Shown here: piece after piece, positions 8,645-16,351 of the stretch
How positions within the stretch are numbered: position 1 is the stretch's first letter
Layout of the letters: each line of letters begins with the position of its first letter
Source of the DNA: Candidatus Bathyarchaeota archaeon
Lineage (GTDB): Archaea; Thermoproteota; Bathyarchaeia; Bathyarchaeales; Bathycorpusculaceae
Reading direction: 5' to 3'
DNA: 64,000 bases
Assembly: GCA_026014745.1 (NCBI GenBank)
Contig: JAOZHS010000001.1
Location: forward strand, 620,001-684,000
Translations under genes and position numbers: made by a program
The notes under the pieces: generated by a model
Seen by the model: the letters and a program-made list of their open reading frames with translations, nothing else
The model's database searches: none
What the model was told of the DNA's origin: nothing

Positions 8645-8702
8645 GGTGCAGGGGGTGGGATTTGAACTCTATCACCCGTGGAGAAATCACCCGCACATCT
8701 TC
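8645..8702 (-). pseudogene. tRNA 3'-end remnant, left attachment site (attL) of the 6.1-kb element
   Basis: Bases 8645-8667 are identical to 14750-14772, the 3' end of the intact tRNA-Leu(CAG), over 23 bp and in direct orientation. The identity covers the acceptor 3' strand and most of the T-arm. Outside this core the segment resembles the remnant at 6648. It is the expected leftover of integration into a tRNA 3' end. It lies 84 bp before the Rep gene. Confidence 0.8.
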
Positions 8703-8750
8703 CCTTTTTTCTTGCTATTGCACATTAGGGCTTTCTACTATGCCTAAACT

Positions 8751-9905
8751 TTGTCATCTCCTGAACTTTTTCCGAATGGACTCAAACCGTACACTGGAAG
8801 GCTTCCAAGTCGAATAGACCCTGATAGTGTTTTAACCTCTCAAGATGACAAGCTCTATCACAAAGTCAAGCTGCACGGGGTCTACAAAGACGAAACTGGC
8901 TGGCACATCAAAGAGGGCGAACCAAAAACAGAATACATCGATTATGGTGATAAATGGACTGGGCTAACCAAGTACGGCAAAAAGGGCTACAGCAAGAAAA
9001 ACAAGGCGCATTACTCAAGAGTCAGGAGCGGTCTTCTTGTCGGAGAGACTAATCAGGAAAGAATAGATTTTCTCACGCTAAGCACTCAATACAATAAGGA
9101 TAGACCTCAAGATAGACTCAAAAGAATTCCCGAGCTAAACTATGCGTTCACCAAGTTAAAGCAAAAAATAGAGTATTATTGGCAAAAGATGCGCTATGAA
9201 AAATTCTGTAAGAAAAACCACTTAGAACCCTATGAAGTGCATTCTCGCAAGAAAAGCGTTAAGTACCCTGAATATTGGGCTATGTTTCGCTCCAAATTCA
9301 AATACATCAAGGTAAAAACCGCCGAAGGAGGAGGCGTACTACACATTATTTTCCGCAAACCCAAAGATTACCCGCCAATTCCCAAAAACTGGCTACATAA
9401 GCAATGGTATACGATATGGGGTTCATGGAATACTTCAATTGAGGAAGTACCTTATTCGGATGTTGACCGAATGAGTCACTATGTAGTAGGCAAATATTTC
9501 GTAAAGCAACCGATTATACGCTTAAGTTATGGGCAGGAATGGGTATTCTGTGGTTTTGTTAAAAGCTTCAAAAGAATAATTGAGTGCTACGCTAACATGA
9601 AGCAATCTCCAGATACGCCTGAGAAGCATAAGCCCTTCAAGAGGGCTATTGAAGTCTGGAATAAGACAATAATGACTAATTGTTTACCAAAAAACACGCG
9701 TCAACGGTCTATCTTTGGAGCTATTGGAATGGATAGCAAATGGCACTCAAAAGGTTATGTAAAACCAGCCATTCAAAATATAGGGGTAGTTGGGTGTGAC
9801 TTCGATGTATGGCGAGAAAAAATTCATTTGAAATGGTGGGATTGTAGGATTGACTCGCCACGATATTTGGACAACAGGTATATTGTTGTTTGGCTAAACA
9901 AGTAG
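8751..9905 (+). CDS. HUH-type rolling-circle replication initiator (archaeal Rep)
   Basis: The 384-residue protein has the three ordered motifs of HUH endonucleases: motif 1 FLTLS at 107-111, motif 2 GVLHIIF around His198 (only one of the usual two histidines is clear), and motif 3 HYVVGKY with candidate catalytic Tyr244 and Lys248. The segment after motif 3 (QEWVFCGFVKSFK) resembles that of Rep proteins on archaeal small plasmids. Such proteins nick the origin and start rolling-circle replication. The TTG start at 8751 has no strong ribosome site, and the nearby ATG is out of frame. It is the first gene of the tRNA-Leu element. Confidence 0.7.
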   Translation: MSSPELFPNGLKPYTGRLPSRIDPDSVLTSQDDKLYHKVKLHGVYKDETGWHIKEGEPKTEYIDYGDKWTGLTKYGKKGYSKKNKAHYSRVRSGLLVGETNQERIDFLTLSTQYNKDRPQDRLKRIPELNYAFTKLKQKIEYYWQKMRYEKFCKKNHLEPYEVHSRKKSVKYPEYWAMFRSKFKYIKVKTAEGGGVLHIIFRKPKDYPPIPKNWLHKQWYTIWGSWNTSIEEVPYSDVDRMSHYVVGKYFVKQPIIRLSYGQEWVFCGFVKSFKRIIECYANMKQSPDTPEKHKPFKRAIEVWNKTIMTNCLPKNTRQRSIFGAIGMDSKWHSKGYVKPAIQNIGVVGCDFDVWREKIHLKWWDCRIDSPRYLDNRYIVVWLNK

Positions 9906-10007
9906 TTGAATCCGTTTGCACGCTACTATTTAGCGATATTTCCTGCCTAAAAGGTTGTTTCATTAGTTGGTGGCTAACTAACTTATTGCCGTACAAGCGG
10001 TTTAGAA

Positions 10008-10508
10008 TCAATTGGGGGATTTTTTACCTCGCTCGGAACAGAAGTCGTCTATTTGGATTAGAGCCTTAGATGCTGCACTTTCAATATCAGCAGTTGCCTC
10101 CTTAACACGCTCAATATCAATCCCTGAACCATCGTTTGATCGCGCATTTACATATTCAGTCCATATTGTTACTTTCGAGTTAAAACTGAGATAGGCTATT
10201 TGCAACTGCACAAGACTATTTACACTGTTTTGAGCTTTTTGCATAGGTCTATAAAGCAAAACAGCGGTGATAGAACTCAATCCACCTGCTGTTGAAATTA
10301 TACCTAAAGAAGTATTACCAACATGAAAAAATTCGACAATCGCTAGAATAATTAAACCGCCGCCAATTAGAAATGATGCCAGAGTCATCGAAAGTATAAC
10401 ACTCTGAGTGAGTCTCGCTCTACTAGCAGATTCATTTTGCATCTTAATTATTTCCTTTTGTAGTTGAGCGATTGGATGTAAAATTTTTGCATCATCATCA
10501 TTTTCCAT
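10008..10508 (-). CDS. two-TM membrane protein of the mobile element
   Basis: The 166-residue product has an N-terminal coiled region, two membrane helices (about 49-70 and 77-97) separated by a short loop, and a helical C-terminal tail. The pattern, a helical hairpin in the membrane followed by a conserved amphipathic R..KAQ..V..L helix, resembles the TRADD-N-associated membrane domain found in prokaryotic conflict systems. That assignment is tentative. It is transcribed away from the GTG-start gene at 10610, with a shared 100-bp promoter region. A role in element maintenance or defence is inferred from location only. Confidence 0.5.
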   Translation of the reverse strand: MENDDDAKILHPIAQLQKEIIKMQNESASRARLTQSVILSMTLASFLIGGGLIILAIVEFFHVGNTSLGIISTAGGLSSITAVLLYRPMQKAQNSVNSLVQLQIAYLSFNSKVTIWTEYVNARSNDGSGIDIERVKEATADIESAASKALIQIDDFCSERGKKSPN

Positions 10509-10567
10509 GAGTCAATACCACGGTTCGGATGTTAGTTTTTGTGCTAACTTCGTATGGGTGTAGGCAA

Positions 10568-10579
10568 TATATAAATAGA
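10568..10579 (+). promoter_or_regulatory. TATA box of the 10610-12399 operon
   Basis: ATATATAAATAG sits about 31-42 bp upstream of the GTG at 10610, in the divergent intergenic region with the gene at 10008-10508. It is one of the clearest archaeal TATA boxes in the window. Confidence 0.6.
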
Positions 10580-10609
10580 TTTTATAGCCTAATATCCTAA
10601 AACTGGCGT

Positions 10610-11101
10610 GTGCTTTTGGGCGACACATCACTTGTCCAAGAAATCGGTGAACAAATTTCACCTCTCGAAGCTAAAGGAAGAGCTTTACCATACGTGGAGC
10701 TCAGAAGCAACGCTAAAACGCTGTATGCTTGTGTGAAAAGGCTCAGAACACTTATTGCTGATGAGCGGTTCTATATTTTAATAGCTAACGAGTTCGAACA
10801 AGCTTACGAGGACATCTACTGTTCTGAAATGGCAAAATATCACTCGGATAACAAAGCGTCATGTCCTTTTGAACTTAAGGATTATGGTTTCTTTAATGAT
10901 GAACTGTCGACTATAGAAAAGGAACTCGAACAAATTCAGGAACCTGTTCGTTTGCTTAAGAAACATGAAACTGAAATTGTGGCTAAAATAGATGTTAGTC
11001 TTGTCAGGATCATGAAGAGCGCCCGCAGTATTATTACAAGAACTGATCAGAGAATTGAGACTATGACAACTATTGGAATAAGAAGAAGGGGCGGAGAATA
11101 A
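10610..11101 (+). CDS. unknown helical protein of the mobile element
   Basis: The 163-residue protein starts at a GTG. It is predominantly charged and helical, with long heptad-like runs (ELSTIEKELEQIQEPVRLLKK) that suggest a coiled coil. There is no membrane segment or signal peptide, and no recognisable catalytic motif. It lies 2 bp upstream of the TPR gene, so the two form an operon from the TATA box near 10570, and a protein-protein partnership is likely. I do not recognise the family. Confidence 0.55.
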   Translation: MLLGDTSLVQEIGEQISPLEAKGRALPYVELRSNAKTLYACVKRLRTLIADERFYILIANEFEQAYEDIYCSEMAKYHSDNKASCPFELKDYGFFNDELSTIEKELEQIQEPVRLLKKHETEIVAKIDVSLVRIMKSARSIITRTDQRIETMTTIGIRRRGGE

Positions 11102-11103
11102 AC

Positions 11104-12399
11104 ATGATAAAAAGTGACAAAATTAATACGTATTCTCCTATAAATGACGAGTCAAAGCTTGATGAGATTCGATTAAAATTAAACGGGGAACCCGCCAATC
11201 CAGCGCAGCTTTTAGTTAATCTAGTTGAGGTATCTTTACGATTATATGCGTTCTATTGTAGCAGAGACACCAAACAAGCCACGAATTTTTCATATTTTAT
11301 TGAAAACACAATAAAAGAATTTCAGTCAAACAGTAGAATTAACCGATCTGATAGAGAATTTATCAAGGCTCTACTTAAATATTGGAATAGTAAGGTTGCC
11401 GAATGCAGTCCAGAAATTGCTGAAAGGGCCCATCAAGACACAATTTCAGAGTTGGTTAAAAAATCTAAATTTGATGAAGCACTCGATAAATTACAGGAAT
11501 ATTATAAAGAGAGTAAAGAACGGGGTAACGACGAAGAGGCAATAAAATTACTTGGTGACATCGGTCGAATTTATAGAAGAAAAGGCGAGTCAGAAGATGC
11601 GTTATATTATTTCGAGTTAGCCTCCAAAAATGATCCCAGTTACTTGTTTGACGTTGCATATACACTGTCAGAGATGTCAAAATTTAATGAGTCTATTGAA
11701 GCATACCAGTCATTTTTGAAGATAGCACCTAAGAATAAATTCGCTTGGAACAATATCGGTTGGTCTTATTTAGGTGTAAAAGATAACATTAGAGCGCTTC
11801 AGTCTTTTGAAAGAGCACTTACGCTTGATAATGAAATTCAGCCGCTAATAGGGAAAGCAACGGTATATGGGATCATGAAGAAATACAATCAAGCGATTAA
11901 AATTCTTCAAGAAGTACTTAAGAAAAAGCCCCGAAACAAAAGTGCTTTGATCAATTTAACGCATATTTATAACGATTGTCTTCATGATAGCGAGAAAGCG
12001 TTGTATTACGCTAAGTTAGCTTTAAAAGTACATCCAAACCACTTTTATTCAAGACCAAATTTAGCCGAAATTCTTGTTACAGTTGGACAGTATGATGAGG
12101 CTATTAAAGAAGCAGAAGCAACTCTCCCGAACAAAGGTCACATTGAAATAAACATGTCGATGTACTTTGCTATTGCAGTAGCGTATTTCCTCAAAGGTCA
12201 AAAAATAGAAGGAGAACTATATTTGGGAGTAGTAAATGACATATACAATTCTCTTCCATCAGATTTCAAAAATGCTTGGTCCTATTCTGGAATTAGATAT
12301 TTTCTAAATAATTGTTCGTTAGATCAGTCAATAAAGGATAAGCTGTTTAAGATGCTCGACAGAATTGAAGCTATTCCAATGACGGAATCTGCATTCTAA
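11104..12399 (+). CDS. TPR-repeat protein of the mobile element
   Basis: The 431-residue protein carries about six tetratricopeptide repeats between roughly 120 and 350. Typical units include AIKLLGDIGRIYRRKGESEDAL, SIEAYQSFLKIAPKNKFAW and NNIGWSYLGVKDNIRALQSF. The N-terminal 110 residues are helical without recognisable repeats. TPR domains are scaffolds for protein binding and no enzyme domain is attached. The ATG lies 2 bp after the preceding stop, so it is translated from the same mRNA. Codon use is AT-rich, like the other genes of the element and unlike the host genes downstream of the tRNA. Confidence 0.8.
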   Translation: MIKSDKINTYSPINDESKLDEIRLKLNGEPANPAQLLVNLVEVSLRLYAFYCSRDTKQATNFSYFIENTIKEFQSNSRINRSDREFIKALLKYWNSKVAECSPEIAERAHQDTISELVKKSKFDEALDKLQEYYKESKERGNDEEAIKLLGDIGRIYRRKGESEDALYYFELASKNDPSYLFDVAYTLSEMSKFNESIEAYQSFLKIAPKNKFAWNNIGWSYLGVKDNIRALQSFERALTLDNEIQPLIGKATVYGIMKKYNQAIKILQEVLKKKPRNKSALINLTHIYNDCLHDSEKALYYAKLALKVHPNHFYSRPNLAEILVTVGQYDEAIKEAEATLPNKGHIEINMSMYFAIAVAYFLKGQKIEGELYLGVVNDIYNSLPSDFKNAWSYSGIRYFLNNCSLDQSIKDKLFKMLDRIEAIPMTESAF

Positions 12400-12439
12400 G
12401 CTCTAACAGTTTTCATCAAAAATAAAAGATGTCATAAAT

Positions 12440-12523
12440 ACACGAGTGTCAACCGCAAGCTAAAAATGAGGGGGGTTACCCGCTGACGGGGGGTGAACTC
12501 ATTTTTAGCGAGGATTGACGTGT
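12440..12523. repeat. long inverted repeat with G-rich loop, hairpin 1
   Basis: A perfect 12-bp inverted repeat, GCTAAAAATGAG at 12459-12470 and its complement at 12498-12509, encloses a 27-base G-rich loop. It extends outward as an imperfect stem (ACACGAGTGTCAA and GATTGACGTGT). It lies in a 346-bp gene-free stretch between the TPR gene and the regulator. A rolling-circle origin or a structured RNA are the main options. Confidence 0.75.
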
Positions 12524-12565
12524 AATACAACTTACAAACACAGCAAGCATTCATAATAGGGGCTG

Positions 12566-12598
12566 GCTAAAATTGGGTCTGGGGGTTCCAATTTTAGC
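12566..12598. repeat. inverted repeat, hairpin 2, related to hairpin 1
   Basis: GCTAAAATTGG (12566-12576) pairs perfectly with 12588-12598 around an 11-base G-rich loop. The stem begins with the same GCTAAAA as hairpin 1, so the two appear to be related units. A T-run (CTTTTT) follows at 12601-12606, so one role could be terminator. Confidence 0.7.
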
Positions 12599-12642
12599 GG
12601 CTTTTTGGTTCTTTTGTGCAAACATAAAGAACATCATTTTTG

Positions 12643-12668
12643 CTAAGCTTTTTTCAAAAAAGCGTTAG
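12643..12668. terminator. hairpin 3, A/T-rich, possible bidirectional terminator
   Basis: CTAA and TTAG flank GCTTTTTT and AAAAAAGC, forming a nearly perfect 12-bp stem with a minimal loop. It lies between convergent genes (TPR gene on plus, winged-helix gene on minus) and would place a T-run in RNA of either strand. Confidence 0.5.
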
Positions 12669-12690
12669 AACAGTTAGCGTTGTCGGCGCA

Positions 12691-12707
12691 GGCGAGCGAA
12701 GCTCGCC
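12691..12707. repeat. hairpin 4, GC-rich 7-bp stem with GAA loop
   Basis: GGCGAGC (12691-12697) pairs with GCTCGCC (12701-12707) across a GAA triloop. This is a compact GC-rich hairpin in an otherwise AT-rich element. It is the last of four consecutive inverted repeats before the winged-helix gene. Confidence 0.6.
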
Positions 12708-12745
12708 GAGCACTGTACTTGTTAAAATTATAAACGAACTTCAGA

Positions 12746-13468
12746 TTATGTTCTGCGACGCGAAGGGTCTTCTAAACCGTTTTTTGGAACTACCTTATTG
12801 TATTTCTCATTAAACTCTTCATACATTTTCTCAATTTTGCTAAACAACTTCTCCTTATAGCGAGGACAATCTCTACAACGCGTAACAATAGATTTCTCAT
12901 GCATCCGATACATCGGGTTCCCAATCACCTTCCAAAAAGCCTTATCATCACCAAACCGTTTCTTGCCCAAGTCATAAGTTACAATTTCCATCAACTCAAG
13001 AAGGCTCGAAATAACAAGATACTCAGCCTCTTCATTGACCCTTTTATCAAGTTGCTCATCTGATAGTTGCTCAAAGAACTCTCGCCTCTGACGAGCAGTA
13101 AGTCTATGTTCCCTAAGGCGTTTAGGGAAATGTTTCTGGTTTTTATAATCCAAATCTAATTGCTTTTTGACTTCCTCAACCGTAGCAGGTCGCACCAGCT
13201 CATAAATATCCTTAACCAAAGTGTACTCAGAAAATTGAAACCCCTTTTTACACTCAACTAACCCTGAATCAACCAAATGTTTTAAATGAATATCCAAATT
13301 TGGTCTTGACATCTTAATATCAAGAAATTTGAGCGCATCCAACAACATATCATGACGAAGGGCTCCCTTAATCCGTAATGCAAAAAAGATGTTCTTACAA
13401 CCAGAATCAAGATTTTCATGCTTTTCTAAGAGTGCGTCATCTTTTTCGTCCTTTGAGGTCACAAACAA
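12746..13468 (-). CDS. winged-helix DNA-binding protein of the mobile element
   Basis: The 240-residue protein has an N-terminal winged-helix domain (about 25-85) with recognition-helix-like text SRPNLDIHLKHLVDSGLVE, typical of ArsR/MarR-like archaeal regulators. A helical middle rich in Arg/Glu follows, and then a C-terminal CRDCPRYKEKL motif that could bind metal or a cluster together with other residues. It is transcribed away from the recombinase gene and toward the hairpin cluster. A role in controlling copy number or excision of the element is inferred from its position. Confidence 0.65.
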   Translation of the reverse strand: MFVTSKDEKDDALLEKHENLDSGCKNIFFALRIKGALRHDMLLDALKFLDIKMSRPNLDIHLKHLVDSGLVECKKGFQFSEYTLVKDIYELVRPATVEEVKKQLDLDYKNQKHFPKRLREHRLTARQRREFFEQLSDEQLDKRVNEEAEYLVISSLLELMEIVTYDLGKKRFGDDKAFWKVIGNPMYRMHEKSIVTRCRDCPRYKEKLFSKIEKMYEEFNEKYNKVVPKNGLEDPSRRRT

Positions 13469-13543
13469 ACCTGCCTGCGCAAATTTACCCTGATATTTTC
13501 CTTGCCCGTTAATATGCTAATCTCCCAATTTTGAATCGGTGAA

Positions 13544-13774
13544 ATTTACACGCTAATCAACGAAGACAAAGGAGGTGAAAAGGCAAGTAGAGAATGTCCT
13601 AATTGTAATAGTAAAAGAAACTGGAAAGATGGAACGCGGGAAACAAACTTAGGCTTAACCCAAAGATACCAATGTAAAACATGTGGTTTTCGCTTCAGCG
13701 ACTCTAAAAACTTAAATCTAGAAATTGCCCATAAGAGTATCAGCCAATTATGCGCTGAATTAGAGGCGAAAAAA
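13544..13774 (+). other. in-frame zinc-ribbon extension of the recombinase, no standard start codon
   Basis: The frame of the recombinase is open from 13535, just after a TGA at 13532-13534. It encodes a zinc ribbon: CPNC at 13595-13606, then CKTC at 13673-13684, within a sequence of the type QRYQCKTCGFRFSD. Such a ribbon is common at the N-terminus of archaeal integrases. No ATG, GTG or TTG lies in frame before it. An ATT at 13544 stands 5 bp after GGTG, and a GGAGGTG at 13571 precedes the cysteines. A rare start, a frameshift or a sequence error are all possible. Confidence 0.6.
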
Positions 13775-14710
13775 TTGGAAACTGCAACAGAAACAAAAAC
13801 TGTTGCGGGTGAATCAACTACACATACAAATAAAATCTTAGAGTACGCTTGGTGGCTAAAGAAGAACGGAAGAAGCGAATCAACTATCAATCCAAGAGTT
13901 AAACTGCTAAACCTGATGGTTAAACGAGGAGTTAACCTCTATGACCCCGAGACAGTCAAAGAAGTCATAGCTAAACAAACTTGGAGCAATGGCAGAAAAA
14001 ACAATGCTATAGATGCCTACTCATCTTTTCTTAAAATGATAGGCGGCAAATGGGAAGCACCAATTTACAAAAAAATACGAAAGCTACCGTTTATCCCTAA
14101 GGAAACCGAAATAGACCAACTGATTGCTGGATGCAGCAAAAAACTCGCCACATTCCTTCAGATGCTAAAAGAAACAGGTGCACGACGTGGCGAAATCTGG
14201 TCACTCAAATGGACAGACATAGACTTCGAAAGCAAGATTGTCAACATAACTCCTGAAAAGGGAAGTAACCCAAGAGTCGCACACCTAAGCAACAAATTAT
14301 TAGAAATGCTCAGCAACCTAAAGAAAATCTACGGAGACAGAGTATTCTCAACAGCAGACATGAATATTGAATACTTCGCTATAAACCTGCAAAGACAACG
14401 AAAAAAGCTCTCTAATAAGATAGGAAATCCACGTCTGTTAAGAATTCACTTCCACACATTCCGCTATTGGAAAGGCACAATGCTATACCACCAGACTAAA
14501 GATATGTACTATGTAATGCAACGACTCGGACATAGGAACATACAAAACACTCTGCTATATGTGCAACTTGAAGAAGCGCTATTTCAAGGCGAATGCGAAT
14601 ACATCTCAAAGGTCGCAAAGACGGAGGCTGACATTTGCTCTCTGATAGAAGCTGGATTTGAGTATGTTACAGACTTCCAAGGCTCAAAGATTTTCAAGAA
14701 AAGAAAGTAG
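13775..14710 (+). CDS. tyrosine recombinase/integrase (XerA-like)
   Basis: Counted from the TTG at 13775 the protein has 311 residues. An N-terminal SAM-like core-binding domain (to about 105) is followed by the catalytic domain, with Arg137 in TGARRGE, His227 and Arg230 in HFHTFRYW, His253 in RLGHRN, and the nucleophile Tyr262 in LLYVQ. These are the residues of active tyrosine recombinases. The reading frame very likely continues upstream into a zinc ribbon (separate entry), so the true protein may be about 388 residues. It reads toward tRNA-Leu, 41 bp away, the usual position for an integrase that inserts DNA at a tRNA 3' end. Confidence 0.88.
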   Translation: METATETKTVAGESTTHTNKILEYAWWLKKNGRSESTINPRVKLLNLMVKRGVNLYDPETVKEVIAKQTWSNGRKNNAIDAYSSFLKMIGGKWEAPIYKKIRKLPFIPKETEIDQLIAGCSKKLATFLQMLKETGARRGEIWSLKWTDIDFESKIVNITPEKGSNPRVAHLSNKLLEMLSNLKKIYGDRVFSTADMNIEYFAINLQRQRKKLSNKIGNPRLLRIHFHTFRYWKGTMLYHQTKDMYYVMQRLGHRNIQNTLLYVQLEEALFQGECEYISKVAKTEADICSLIEAGFEYVTDFQGSKIFKKRK

Positions 14711-14751
14711 CGCCTCACCCTTTACACCCTAGGCTATTTTGCTTATATTGG

Positions 14752-14836
14752 TGCAGGGGGTGGGATTTGAACCCACGAACCTCTACAGGATAGGCTCCTG
14801 AAGCCTACGCCTTTGACCATGCTCGGCGACCCCTGC
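14752..14836 (-). tRNA. tRNA-Leu(CAG)
   Basis: The minus strand folds as a class II tRNA: acceptor GCAGGGG paired with CCCCTGC and discriminator A, a D-arm starting GCCGAGC, an anticodon stem TAGGC/GCCTA with loop TTCAGGA (anticodon CAG), a variable arm, and a T-arm GTGGG-TTCAAAT-CCCAC. CCA is encoded at 14749-14751. Its 3' half is the right attachment site of the 6.1-kb element, and the gene remains complete after insertion. Confidence 0.93.
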
Positions 14837-15006
14837 ACACGCAGGCTATACCTCAATCTCTTCAACTAAATAAATACGTTACCACGCCAAAAAGGGCTCA
14901 ATCGAAACCTTCTTTCCCTTCTTATTTTTTTAGTTACCGCTGCAAAATGTTTTTAGCACCGATTCCCAAGAGGAGTAGCAACCTTTAGAGGACATTAAAC
15001 AAAAAA

Positions 15007-15873
15007 ATGGCTGATCTCGCGCAAGGCGGAAAAGTAGCAAAACGCTCTTTTTTCATCCAAATACTGGTTGGCTTATCCGAACTATTCATGGGCATATTCA
15101 CCCTAAGCATTGCGCTTATCGCTGACGGCATCCAATCCTTCGCGGACGCAGGTGTTTCCCTGATAGTTTGGATAGGGCTAAAAATCTCAAGAAAAGCCCC
15201 CGATAAACAATTCCAATTTGGCTACCACCGAGTCGAAACCCTAAGCAGCATAGTTGCTGCCCTTTTCATGGCAACCATAGGCGCAATCACCCTAATTCAA
15301 TCATACCGAGAACTCTTAAACCCCACACCCGTAGCAAACTCTGAAGTAGCATTAGTTGTTGCTTTAGCAGCTGCCACTGTTTCGTCTCTGCTTCTAATCT
15401 ACAAGCGGCGTGCTGCCCGAAAATATGGTTCTTTAGCATTAAAAACAGATGCTTCAAACTCGATAAAAGACGTCCTCACATCTGTCATCGCATTCGTAGG
15501 CATTGCCTTAAGCAGCTTCTTTGGCATTATCCAGACAGACGCAATTGCAGGTATCATAATCTCTTTGTTTGTCTTTACAATGGTTTATCCCATAATCAAA
15601 GAAGCCTCCCTTGTGCTTGTAGACTCATTTAATTCCCCTGAAATCGTTGATGCAATCGATGAAATAGCCAAAAGTTTGCCTCAGGTTAAGCAGGTGCATA
15701 GTATACGTATGCGGAAGATGGGTTCTTACCTCATCGGTGACATGCATATAGTTTTAAGGGGCAATATGACTGTGGAAGAAGCTTGGGCGGTTGCATCTCG
15801 GATAGAAGCACAAATCCAAAAAGAGTACCCTGACATATTGGAAATGAGTGTTATTCTTGAGCCCTATAAGTAA
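15007..15873 (+). CDS. cation diffusion facilitator (CDF) metal transporter
   Basis: The 288-residue protein has the six-helix CDF core, with metal-site motifs DGIQSFADAG (helix 2) and DASNSIKD (helix 5). These correspond to the HxxxD/DxxxD site usual for the family, but with His replaced by Asp or Asn. A loop FGYHRVETLSS precedes helix 3. The C-terminal cytoplasmic domain (about 205-288) contains VKQVHSIRMRKMGSYLIGDMHI. CDF proteins export Zn, Fe, Mn or other divalent cations in exchange for protons. The site variation leaves the metal unsettled. The ATG is clear, and the gene begins 170 bp past tRNA-Leu in host-like codon use. Confidence 0.88.
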   Translation: MADLAQGGKVAKRSFFIQILVGLSELFMGIFTLSIALIADGIQSFADAGVSLIVWIGLKISRKAPDKQFQFGYHRVETLSSIVAALFMATIGAITLIQSYRELLNPTPVANSEVALVVALAAATVSSLLLIYKRRAARKYGSLALKTDASNSIKDVLTSVIAFVGIALSSFFGIIQTDAIAGIIISLFVFTMVYPIIKEASLVLVDSFNSPEIVDAIDEIAKSLPQVKQVHSIRMRKMGSYLIGDMHIVLRGNMTVEEAWAVASRIEAQIQKEYPDILEMSVILEPYK

Positions 15874-15964
15874 AAGGGTGTCTTATAGCTAAACTCACTT
15901 TGAAACTTCCTTTAAATAAGGGCGGGGTCTATAGAGCTAACTGACGAGTCAACGCGGGTTATTC

Positions 15965-16306
15965 ATGAATATCGGAAAAACCGTTTACTTCACAGACCGC
16001 GAAGAGTGGCGTAATTGGTTATCAGAACATTACGACAAAGAGAAAGAAATCTGGTTAATTTACCCTAAAAAGGCAAGTGGCAAACCCCGTATCCCATACG
16101 ATGATGCCGTGGAAGAGGCCCTGTGTTTTGGCTGGATTGACAGCACTGCCAAGCGCATTGACGAAAACAGTTATGCCCAACGCTTCTCGCCGCGCAACCC
16201 AAAAACTCCCTATTCAGAGTCTAACAAGCAGCGGCTGCGGAAATTAGTTGCGCAGGGCAAAGTTTTACCTGCCGTGGTGGCGGCAGTCACAGATATTCTC
16301 AAGTAA
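15965..16306 (+). CDS. YdeI/OmpD-associated-like protein, short form
   Basis: The 113-residue protein shows the YdeI-like signature: EWRNWLSEHYDKEKEIWLIYPKK at the N-terminus, then DAVEEALCFGWIDS, and a YAQRFSPRNPKTPYSESN segment. Family members usually run to about 190 residues with a C-terminal helical extension. Here the protein stops soon after the VLPAVVAAV segment, so it is a short version or C-terminally truncated. The biochemical role is not established. It lies 43 bp before tRNA-His. Confidence 0.75.
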   Translation: MNIGKTVYFTDREEWRNWLSEHYDKEKEIWLIYPKKASGKPRIPYDDAVEEALCFGWIDSTAKRIDENSYAQRFSPRNPKTPYSESNKQRLRKLVAQGKVLPAVVAAVTDILK

Positions 16307-16351
16307 GCGTTTAGGGAGCAAAATTCTGCGGGTGGAGAAATTAGTTTGTGG

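Larger units (their letters stand above)
6648..8667. mobile_element. probable OLD-nuclease cassette between two tRNA remnants
   Basis: A segment of about 2 kb carries a single gene, the OLD-type ATPase, between two direct tRNA-end remnants (6648 and 8645). It is AT-richer than the flanks. It has no integrase of its own, so it was probably inserted by, or left over from, an earlier element at the same tRNA-Leu site. The limits rest on the remnants only. Confidence 0.5.
8645..14772. mobile_element. integrated plasmid-like element of about 6.1 kb at tRNA-Leu(CAG)
   Basis: Direct 23-bp repeats at 8645-8667 and 14750-14772 bound a segment that carries, in order, an HUH-type Rep, a 2-TM membrane protein, a two-gene operon ending in a TPR protein, a cluster of four hairpins, a winged-helix regulator, and a tyrosine recombinase reading toward the tRNA. 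Excision at the repeats would give a circle of 6,105 bp. The recombinase gene is intact rather than split, so this is the pNOB8-type rather than the SSV-type arrangement. No capsid or packaging gene is recognised, which favours a plasmid over a virus. Confidence 0.8.
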
